NCBI RefSeq assembly: GCF_900607235.1
Contig: NZ_LR027859.1
Coordinates: forward strand, 62,001-126,000
DNA: 64,000 nucleotides
Reading direction: 5' to 3'
Source: Olivibacter jilunii
GTDB taxonomy: Bacteria > Bacteroidota > Bacteroidia > Sphingobacteriales > Sphingobacteriaceae
Each line of letters begins with the position of its first letter. Position 1 is the first letter of the stretch. The notes below the pieces were generated by a model. It had not been told where the DNA came from. It saw nothing but the letters and a program-made list of their open reading frames with translations, and searched no databases. Positions 44,227 through 52,766 of the stretch are shown piece by piece. A program made the position numbers and the translations under genes.

Positions 44227-45561
44227 ATGGAAAAACGAACTACTAATCCGAAGGACGCTCCTATAGTTGTTGGTCTAGATATTGGTACAACAAAGATCTG
44301 CGTAACAGTAGGTCGGAGGAGCGAGCATAATAAGATAGAGGTATTGGGCATTGGTAAAGCAGAATCGCTGGGCGTGAGCCGTGGAGTAGTTGCCAATATT
44401 CAAAAAACAGTTACAAGTATTGTTAAAGCTGTCGAAGAAGCAAGTGCGCAGTCCAATGTCGATATCAAAGTTGTAAATGTTGGTATTGCTGGTCAACATA
44501 TCAAAAGTCTTCAACATCGGGGTATTCTAACAAGAAAAGATGATAATGAGATTGGTAGGAAAGATATAGAGAAGCTGGTAGAGGATATGTATAAATTGGT
44601 GCTTCCTCCGGGGGAGGAGATCATCCATGTGCTACCGCAAGAGTTTACAATTGATAATGAGCCAGGTATAAAAGACCCGATTGGTATGGCCGGTCGACGT
44701 ATGGAAGCTAATTTTCATATTATTTCGGGCCATGTCAGCGCGGTAAGAAATATTAAGCGTTGTGTTGAATATGCTAGTTTAGAGGCGCAAGAGCTTATTC
44801 TGGAACCGCTAGCCTCTTCCGAAGCTGTGCTTAGCCCTGAAGAGAAGGACGCAGGTGTTGTTTTAGTCGATATTGGTGGCGGAACTACGGATGTAGCGAT
44901 TTTCCATGAAGGTATTATTAGACACACGGCCGTTATTCCTTTGGGAGGGAATATTGTAACCGAAGATATCAAACAAGGATGCTCGGTTCTGCGTAATCAG
45001 GCAGAATTGTTAAAAGTTAGATTCGGTTCCGCATTAGCGGAAGAAAACCGGGAAAATGAAATAATTTGTGTGCCGGGGTTGCGTGGAAGGGAACACAAAG
45101 AGATTTCGGTTAAAAATTTAGCCTATATCATTCAAGCCCGGATGGAAGAAATTATAGAGCATGTTTATTATGAAATAAAGTCATCCGGATATGAGCGTAA
45201 ACTTATCGGTGGAATCGTTATTACAGGAGGAGGGGCGCAATTAAAACACCTAGTTCAATTGGTGGAATACGTGACTGGTTTGGAATGTCGTATCGGTATG
45301 CCAAATGAACATTTGTCGAAAAATGAAGTGCTGCCGAAGAACACTTATGATGAACTGAAAAGTCCACTCTATGCAACGGGTATTGGCTTGTTAATTAAGG
45401 GAATTGAGGCCGCTGAGTATAATGAGGTGGAGCACCCGGTAAAGAGCCAAGCTGTCAAAGGTATAGCGGAAGAAGGAAAGAAGACATTTGGCTTCTTAGA
45501 TAAGATTATTCGCTATATCAGCGATGATAATAAAATTGAAGATACAGACTATATTAAATAG
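44227..45561 (+). CDS. ftsA: Cell division protein FtsA
   Basis: The 444-residue actin-like ATPase has phosphate-1 GLDIGTTKICV (about 15-25), the SHS2 (1C) domain, phosphate-2 LVDIGGGTTDVAIF, and an adenosine motif GGIVITGGGAQL. The C terminus, about 60 residues long, contains the region that would include the membrane-targeting helix (FGFLDKIIRYISD). It tethers FtsZ to the membrane. It begins 2 bases after ftsQ. Confidence 0.95.
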   Translation: MEKRTTNPKDAPIVVGLDIGTTKICVTVGRRSEHNKIEVLGIGKAESLGVSRGVVANIQKTVTSIVKAVEEASAQSNVDIKVVNVGIAGQHIKSLQHRGILTRKDDNEIGRKDIEKLVEDMYKLVLPPGEEIIHVLPQEFTIDNEPGIKDPIGMAGRRMEANFHIISGHVSAVRNIKRCVEYASLEAQELILEPLASSEAVLSPEEKDAGVVLVDIGGGTTDVAIFHEGIIRHTAVIPLGGNIVTEDIKQGCSVLRNQAELLKVRFGSALAEENRENEIICVPGLRGREHKEISVKNLAYIIQARMEEIIEHVYYEIKSSGYERKLIGGIVITGGGAQLKHLVQLVEYVTGLECRIGMPNEHLSKNEVLPKNTYDELKSPLYATGIGLLIKGIEAAEYNEVEHPVKSQAVKGIAEEGKKTFGFLDKIIRYISDDNKIEDTDYIK

Positions 45562-45579
45562 TTTTCAACACTCGGTTTT

Positions 45580-45621
45580 TTTTCCACATTATAAACAATT
45601 GTGGAAAACAATTGTGGAAAA
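45580..45621. repeat. Cluster of three DnaA-box-like 9-mers in the ftsA-ftsZ spacer
   Basis: TTTTCCACA at 45580-45588, then TGTGGAAAA at 45600-45608 and 45613-45621, each fits TTWTNCACA on one strand or the other. The last two lie in a perfect tandem repeat of CAATTGTGGAAAA (45596-45608 and 45609-45621). The clustering within 42 bases is unlike ordinary spacer sequence. Binding of DnaA is inferred, not shown. Confidence 0.5.
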
Positions 45622-45686
45622 AGTATTAATATTACAATGCGAAAGTTACGTAAATATTAAATCAGGATACCACTCATTTAGAGTAA

Positions 45687-45821
45687 ATTAAGACAGTATG
45701 GGTACGCGTACTTGCAGATGAACAGGAAGAAAAGGGCGCGGCATACTTTTACAGATTTGAAAAGGAGCAGGGAATAAATACATTTCATAGAGCCTTTAAG
45801 GAACAAATTATACACGTATGA
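45687..45821 (+). other. 44-codon open frame overlapping the ftsZ start, no normal start codon
   Basis: After an in-frame TAA at 45684, 44 codons stay open to a TGA that overlaps the ftsZ ATG (ATGA). The translation is protein-like (LADEQEEKGAAYFYRFEKEQ) but there is no ATG, GTG or TTG; an ATT comes first. It may be a gene remnant, a short translated leader using a rare start, or chance. Confidence 0.25.
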
Positions 45822-47515
45822 AATTTGAAATGCTTAAAGAACAATCATCTATTATAAAGGTAATAGGTGTTGGCGGAGGTGGTGGCAATGCAGTTAACCA
45901 CATGTACAGACAGGGTATTAGCGGTGTGGACTTTATAATTTGCAATACCGATGCACAAGCATTAGAGTTAAGTCCTATACCTAATAAAGTACAATTAGGT
46001 GCCAGTTTAACAGAGGGGATGGGAGCTGGTTCGGATCCTGATGTAGGTGAAAATTCTGCGATTGAAAGTATCGAAGATATAAAACGCATGCTAGGGGTGA
46101 ATACCAAAATGTTGTTCATCACTGCCGGTATGGGTGGCGGAACCGGAACCGGTGCAAGTCCTGTTATTGCGAAAGCGGCTAAAGAGCTAGGTATCTTAAC
46201 CGTAGCAATTGTTACCACCCCTTTTGCATTCGAGGGAAAGAGGCGGAGGAGTCAAGCGGAAGAGGGGCTTGGCGAGTTGCGGAAATATGTCGACTCATAT
46301 TTGGTTATATCCAATGATAGATTAAGGGAAATCTTTGGTAATCTCACGATGAGTTCAGCTTTTGCCAAAGCAGATGATATTTTAACAACGGCGGCAAAGG
46401 GTATCGCGGAAATTATCACCATTCCCGGTTATATCAATGTCGATTTCAAGGATGTTCGGACGGTGATGAATGATAGCGGCGTGGCTATTATGGGGAATGC
46501 GAAAGCTAGTGGCGATGATCGCGCGCAAAAAGCTGTGGAAGGTGCTTTGGCATCACCTCTGTTAAAGGATAGTGAAATTGAGGGTGCTCGTTATATTTTG
46601 TTGAATATTTCTTCCGGAACGCAAGAGGTTACGATGGACGAAATTTCGGTCATTACGGATTATATCCAGGAGCGAGCCGGTTTCACGGCAGAAATTATCT
46701 GGGGTAATTGTTTAGACGAGTCCTTGGATAAGGATCTGTCGGTTACTATTATTGCAACCGGTTTCCAAACTACCGAGGAGCGTAAACAGGAGGAAAGCAA
46801 CCGACGGATTGCAATTCCATTAGAGGAGGAGAAAGTGCCTTTGGTAAGGCCTGTAAATCAAATTATTAACAAGCCTAAAGAAGAGGTTGTAGAAAAAGCT
46901 CCAGCTGAGCCTGTGCAGGCAAAGGTACAGCCGACGGCGATGCCGCAGGCCGATTTATTTAGCGGCTTTGGACGACCATCTGGCCAGAACCCGGTTGATA
47001 ATAAGGTGGCAACACCGAAGAAAGAGGAGATTATCAGACACACGTTGGTAGAGGAAGAGCCGGTATCGGAGCAAAATAAGCCCGCTGACGAATATCAATT
47101 GAAGGTTTCCGAAAGTGAATTTCTCTTTACGAACGAAGCGAATACTAATCAACAGGTGTCTGATCCAGCGGCCACCTCAACGCCGGAATCTGTTGATTTT
47201 AATGAAGCACCAAAAGCAGAGAGCACCCCGGTAAGCAAGCAAGTTGATGAATATAAATCTGACGAAAGTATTGAGGAGCAACTTCGAAAAACAAAGGAGC
47301 GTATATTACGTCTAAAAGACTTAAGTATGAAGCTGCGTTCTACCAATGGCCTACAGGAGATAGAGAATGAGCCAGCCTATAGAAGGAAGCAGCGGTCTTT
47401 AGATCAGGTGCCTCACTCTTCTGAGTCACAGGTTTCAAGATTTACACTTTCTTCAGAAGATGGAATCACTGAAATAAGACCTAACAACTCTTTTCTTCAT
47501 GACAATGTCGATTAA
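45818..47515 (+). CDS. ftsZ: Cell division protein FtsZ
   Basis: The 565-residue tubulin homologue has GTP-binding GGGGGNAVNHM (about 18-28), the tubulin signature GGGTGTGASPV (about 106-116), and a T7-loop synergy motif (NVDFKDVRTVM near 207). The core ends near 325. The remaining 240 residues are a long, acidic, Pro/Glu/Gln-rich linker and a conserved C-terminal segment with NEPAYRRKQRSLD and SRFTLS. Long tails like this are typical of Bacteroidota FtsZ. It polymerises into the Z ring. A terminator follows at 47536. Confidence 0.96.
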   Translation: MKFEMLKEQSSIIKVIGVGGGGGNAVNHMYRQGISGVDFIICNTDAQALELSPIPNKVQLGASLTEGMGAGSDPDVGENSAIESIEDIKRMLGVNTKMLFITAGMGGGTGTGASPVIAKAAKELGILTVAIVTTPFAFEGKRRRSQAEEGLGELRKYVDSYLVISNDRLREIFGNLTMSSAFAKADDILTTAAKGIAEIITIPGYINVDFKDVRTVMNDSGVAIMGNAKASGDDRAQKAVEGALASPLLKDSEIEGARYILLNISSGTQEVTMDEISVITDYIQERAGFTAEIIWGNCLDESLDKDLSVTIIATGFQTTEERKQEESNRRIAIPLEEEKVPLVRPVNQIINKPKEEVVEKAPAEPVQAKVQPTAMPQADLFSGFGRPSGQNPVDNKVATPKKEEIIRHTLVEEEPVSEQNKPADEYQLKVSESEFLFTNEANTNQQVSDPAATSTPESVDFNEAPKAESTPVSKQVDEYKSDESIEEQLRKTKERILRLKDLSMKLRSTNGLQEIENEPAYRRKQRSLDQVPHSSESQVSRFTLSSEDGITEIRPNNSFLHDNVD

Positions 47516-47535
47516 ATTGTTATAAACGATATCAA

Positions 47536-47575
47536 AAAAAGGCCGGAAAGAGTGGTATACTCTTCTGGCCTTTTT
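47536..47575 (+). terminator. Terminator after ftsZ
   Basis: AAAAAGGCCGGAAAGAGT pairs with ACTCTTCTGGCCTTTTT with one internal mismatch pair and a 5-base loop; the second arm ends in a run of five T. It lies 20 bases past the ftsZ stop and ends the dcw transcript. Confidence 0.8.
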
Positions 47576-47637
47576 GTTTAAATAAATGCATAAAAGAGAA
47601 GTTTTTATACTCATTTCGAATATGGTTCACTAGAAAG

Positions 47638-47668
47638 TTGATAATTCTGAGGTGAAACTTTATCTTTG
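47638..47668 (+). promoter_or_regulatory. Promoter of the PLP-dependent acyltransferase gene
   Basis: TTG (47638-47640), 20 bases, then TATCTTTG (47661-47668) match the Bacteroidota promoter pattern. The implied leader of about 160 bases is long. Confidence 0.65.
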
Positions 47669-47833
47669 TAAACAATTTAATAACCACGTATTGTGGCTTT
47701 TAGGAAATCTGAACAGTAGTGATTAACCCGTGGGTAGGCAAGTAAACGGGATACATTTCAATTCGTTTTCTACGAAAGACCTAAGTTGGATTTGTGGTTT
47801 TGAGAGGTATTAATTAAATTAAACGTATTTACT

Positions 47834-49075
47834 TTGGATTTATTCGATAAAATATCAAAAAATTTAGGTCCAATCGGACAACATCACAAGTGGTCTCATG
47901 GTTATTTTTCTTTTCCCAAATTGGAAGGTGAGATTGGTCCACACATGAAATTTAGAGGGAAGGATCATCTTGTTTGGAGCCTAAACAATTATCTCGGTTT
48001 GGCCAATCATCCGGAAGTGCGCGCAACAGATGCTGAAGCCGCAAAGTTATATGGTATGGCTTATCCGATGGGCGCAAGGATGATGTCCGGTAATTCAAAT
48101 CAACATGAAGTGTTGGAACAAGATCTAGCCGCTTTTGTGGGAAAGGAGGATGCTTTTCTTTTGAATTATGGCTATCAGGGTATGGTGTCGATCATCGATG
48201 CCTTGGTTGATAGAAATGACGTGATTGTATATGATGCTGAGTCGCATGCTTGCATTATAGACGGCGTTCGATTGCATATGGGCAAGCGATATGTCTATCA
48301 ACACAATGATGTAGAAAGTTGTAGAAAGCAATTAGAGCGTGCAACCAAAATAGTTGAACAAACAGGTGGAGCCATTCTTCTTATTACTGAAGGTGTATTT
48401 GGTATGTCGGGTGCCCAAGGCAAATTAAAGGAGATCAACGAGTTAAAGAGTGAGTTTAATTTTAGATTGTTAGTAGACGATGCCCATGGCTTCGGCACTA
48501 TGGGACCAACTGGAGCTGGAACGCATGAGGCTCAGGATTGCGTAGATGGTGTAGATATTTATTTCGGCACTTTTGCCAAGTCAATGGCCGGTATTGGTGC
48601 TTTTGTGGCAGCTAATGAGGAAATTGTAACCTTCTTGCGCTATAATATGCGTTCTCAGACCTTTGCGAAATCTTTACCTATGCCTATGGTTGTGGGCCTT
48701 CAGAAGCGTTTAGAATTGTTGAAGGGGCAGCCTGTGCTTCGGGAAAAACTTTGGGAAGTAGCTTTATCCTTGCAGAAAGGCCTAATAGATAACGGATTTG
48801 ATATAGGCCATACGAATACCATGGTTACGCCTGTATTTCTGAAAGGCGACCTATCAGAAGCGACTGCATTAACGATGGACTTAAGAGAAAATTACGGTAT
48901 TTTTTGTTCTATTGTTGTTTATCCGGTAATTCCGAAGGGACAAATTGAACTGCGCTTGATTCCGACGGCAATGCATACTCTTGAAGATGTGAATCGAACA
49001 ATTTTCGCTTTCTCGGAAATCGCTGAGAAATTGAACAACGGTCACTATAGAGAACAACAAGTTGTGCCGGCCTAA
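47834..49075 (+). CDS. PLP-dependent alpha-oxoamine synthase (serine palmitoyltransferase/KBL-like)
   Basis: The 413-residue product belongs to the class II alpha-oxoamine synthase group. Features seen: NNYLGLANHPEV (about 50-61), DDAHGFGTMGPTGAGT (PLP Asp and His region), and GTFAKSMAGIGAF with the Schiff-base Lys at about 248. Members condense an amino acid with an acyl-CoA: serine palmitoyltransferase for sphingolipids, 2-amino-3-ketobutyrate-CoA ligase, or 8-amino-7-oxononanoate synthase. Bacteroidota make sphingolipids, so SPT is plausible, but the sequence diverges from the Sphingobacterium SPT that I remember, so substrate is unresolved. The start codon is TTG, since the next ATG would remove conserved N-terminal residues. 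Confidence 0.8.
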   Translation: MDLFDKISKNLGPIGQHHKWSHGYFSFPKLEGEIGPHMKFRGKDHLVWSLNNYLGLANHPEVRATDAEAAKLYGMAYPMGARMMSGNSNQHEVLEQDLAAFVGKEDAFLLNYGYQGMVSIIDALVDRNDVIVYDAESHACIIDGVRLHMGKRYVYQHNDVESCRKQLERATKIVEQTGGAILLITEGVFGMSGAQGKLKEINELKSEFNFRLLVDDAHGFGTMGPTGAGTHEAQDCVDGVDIYFGTFAKSMAGIGAFVAANEEIVTFLRYNMRSQTFAKSLPMPMVVGLQKRLELLKGQPVLREKLWEVALSLQKGLIDNGFDIGHTNTMVTPVFLKGDLSEATALTMDLRENYGIFCSIVVYPVIPKGQIELRLIPTAMHTLEDVNRTIFAFSEIAEKLNNGHYREQQVVPA

Positions 49076-49100
49076 TCGCGCGACCTTGCTTTTATGATAA

Positions 49101-49135
49101 AAAAGCCTTCTAATCGAATATTAGGAGGCTTTCTT
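49101..49135. terminator. Bidirectional terminator between the oxoamine synthase gene and dapA
   Basis: AAAGCCTTCTAAT and ATTAGGAGGCTTT form a stem with one mismatch pair and a 3-base loop; plus-strand flank is TCTTATTATT and the minus-strand flank is TTTTTATCATA. It serves two convergent genes. Confidence 0.75.
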
Positions 49136-49172
49136 ATTATTGTCTTAGCTTTAGCTTTATTGTTATTACTGC

Positions 49173-50078
49173 TTAGTTTGCTTCTGCTAGCTTTGTTTTA
49201 GCTTGTAGATCATTAACGGCCAGCGCAATTTTCCGTTTTGTTTCTTCACTTACACTTACTAAAGGTAACCGTACATAATTTTTGCATACGCCGAGCTCCT
49301 GGAGCATCTCTTTGACACCTGCAGGGTTCCCTTCAATGAAACATAAGTCATCGATGTTTAGTAGCTCATAATGAAGCTTGCGAGCTTCTTCATAGTGCCA
49401 CTCATTGCAATATTTCACTAGCCGCTGAGTTTGCTTTGGGAAGGCATTCCCGACTACCGTGATTACGCCAACAGCTCCCAAAGACATCATGGGAAGGGTA
49501 AGGGCATCGTCGCCTGAAATCAATAAGAAGCTATCCGGCTTGTTTGCCATAATACGTGTAAAATGCTCAAAGTTGGCGGAGGCTTCTTTTACACCAATGA
49601 TATTGTCAAAATCATTGGCTAAGCGAATAATGGTATCGACATTTATCATACTTCCCGTTCTGCCGGGTACATTATATAGTATAATAGGAAGATCCGTAGC
49701 TTGTGCGATTGCCTTATAATGCTGATAAATTCCTTCTTGAGTTGGTTTATTATAATAGGGGCTTACGGATAAAATAGCTTGATAAGCCGGATTTTTGAAG
49801 TCCTTTATTTGCGCAACCAATTCAGCGGTGTTATTTCCTCCGAAACCGGCTACCAAAGGTACGCGTCCCGCAACTTTCTCGGCAGTGAAGTCTAAAATAC
49901 TTTTCTTCTCTTCTTTTGTCAATGTAGCGACTTCTCCGGTTGTACCCATACTAACCAGATAGTCCATACCTCCTTCTATTTGATACTCGATCAAATTAGC
50001 TAATCCCTCAAAGTCGATACTCCCATCACTGTTGAATGGGGTTACTAATGCCACTCCGGCACCATGTAGGCTATTCAT
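49173..50078 (-). CDS. dapA: 4-hydroxy-tetrahydrodipicolinate synthase
   Basis: The 301-residue aldolase-type TIM barrel has ALVTPFNSDGSID at the N terminus, MGTTGEVATL (about 44-53), YNVPGRTG (about 134-141), the Schiff-base Lys at about 161 in GVKEAS, and the ISGDDALTLPMM segment. It condenses pyruvate with aspartate semialdehyde in the diaminopimelate/lysine pathway, supplying the DAP used by MurE. Its likely promoter is inside the 3' end of ligA. Confidence 0.95.
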   Translation of the reverse strand: MNSLHGAGVALVTPFNSDGSIDFEGLANLIEYQIEGGMDYLVSMGTTGEVATLTKEEKKSILDFTAEKVAGRVPLVAGFGGNNTAELVAQIKDFKNPAYQAILSVSPYYNKPTQEGIYQHYKAIAQATDLPIILYNVPGRTGSMINVDTIIRLANDFDNIIGVKEASANFEHFTRIMANKPDSFLLISGDDALTLPMMSLGAVGVITVVGNAFPKQTQRLVKYCNEWHYEEARKLHYELLNIDDLCFIEGNPAGVKEMLQELGVCKNYVRLPLVSVSEETKRKIALAVNDLQAKTKLAEAN

Positions 50079-50139
50079 TCCTTTTTATGTTTTGATTTAT
50101 TATTCTTTCTTCTATATTCATTATGTGAAGTACGTTTTG

Positions 50140-50144
50140 CAAAG

Positions 50145-50147
<3 letters not shown>
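50140..50147 (-). promoter_or_regulatory. Candidate -7 element of dapA
   Basis: The minus strand reads TAGCTTTG at the end of ligA, giving a dapA leader of about 55 bases. No clear -33 TTTG. Confidence 0.35.
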
Positions 50148-52202
<2,055 letters not shown>

Positions 52203-52226
52203 TTAAATAGGAATGGTGTTTTTTAG

Positions 52227-52334
52227 GATCGGGTGCATTTTTTGGGAGAGAAACTATACTTTGAATCTGAACGTGCCACCTTATTAGAAATTGTAGCTGC
52301 CTATTTAAACCGGGAAATCGAGTTGGAAAAATGA
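52227..52334 (+). other. Short open frame, possible gene remnant
   Basis: After a TAG at 52224, the frame is open for 35 codons to TGA at 52332. From a GTG at 52233 it would give 33 residues ending ATLLEIVAAYLNREIELEK, which looks like a protein C terminus. No ribosome-binding context or family was recognised. It may be a decayed gene or chance. Confidence 0.2.
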
Positions 52335-52351
52335 ATTGCTATCAATTTTAG

Positions 52352-52379
52352 AGTAGTACCCTTGCACAAGGGTACTACT
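52352..52379. terminator. Perfect hairpin at the end of the small membrane protein gene
   Basis: AGTAGTACCCTTG (52352-52364) and CAAGGGTACTACT (52367-52379) are complementary over 13 bases with a two-base loop. It is reached directly after the stop of the minus-strand gene. Flanking T runs are weak on both strands, so a role in mRNA stability is also possible. Confidence 0.55.
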
Positions 52380-52564
52380 TATTCATTAAATTTGCGTTTA
52401 GGACGCTTATAAAGCACGGTTGCAATAATTGTTACCAAGATAACGCCAATAACAAGATAAGCTACGGTTTTGGGTGTACTATACTCTTCGTCCGTACCTA
52501 CCTGGTTCGCTAATGCTAAGTTAGAATAAATCGCTGCCATCAACACTAAAAATAATTTCTTCAT
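52379..52564 (-). CDS. Small secreted or membrane protein with one C-terminal helix
   Basis: The 61-residue product begins MKKLFLVLMAAIYSNLALANQ, a good signal peptide, then an acidic stretch GTDEEYSTP, one transmembrane helix (about 34-52, VAYLVIGVILVTIIATVLY) and the basic tail KRPKRKFNE. It has its own ATG and a hairpin at its end, so it is probably real. Family and function are not recognised; it could be a small single-pass envelope protein. Confidence 0.6.
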   Translation of the reverse strand: MKKLFLVLMAAIYSNLALANQVGTDEEYSTPKTVAYLVIGVILVTIIATVLYKRPKRKFNE

Positions 52565-52766
52565 TTTCCTAGTCCCTCCTTGATTTTAATAAAAAGTAAA
52601 AACACGTAACGTGATTTTTAGGCCTTTATTGATTATAAAACATAAATATAAGAAAAATAATATAAAAAATGAAATTTAATATTATTTTGTGCTTAATTGG
52701 AGAAAATTTTTACAAAAACGTGCTAACAGTCTGAAAGATAGATTTGTATGCTTGTCTTTCTTCGTT

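Larger units (their letters stand above)
47516..47833. other. 318-base spacer: ftsZ terminator, promoter and long leader of the next gene
   Basis: It contains the ftsZ terminator, the -33/-7 promoter at 47638-47668, and about 160 bases of leader before the TTG start of the PLP enzyme. Small potential hairpins (CCAC/GTGG around 47682; CCCGT/ACGGG around 47730-47755) are present, but no known riboswitch was recognised and no gene was seen. Confidence 0.5.

Noticed and set aside
45596-45621. Replication origin near ftsZ
   Set aside because: Three DnaA-like boxes are present, but there is no dnaA gene, no long AT-rich unwinding element and no other origin features, so a regulatory role is favoured.
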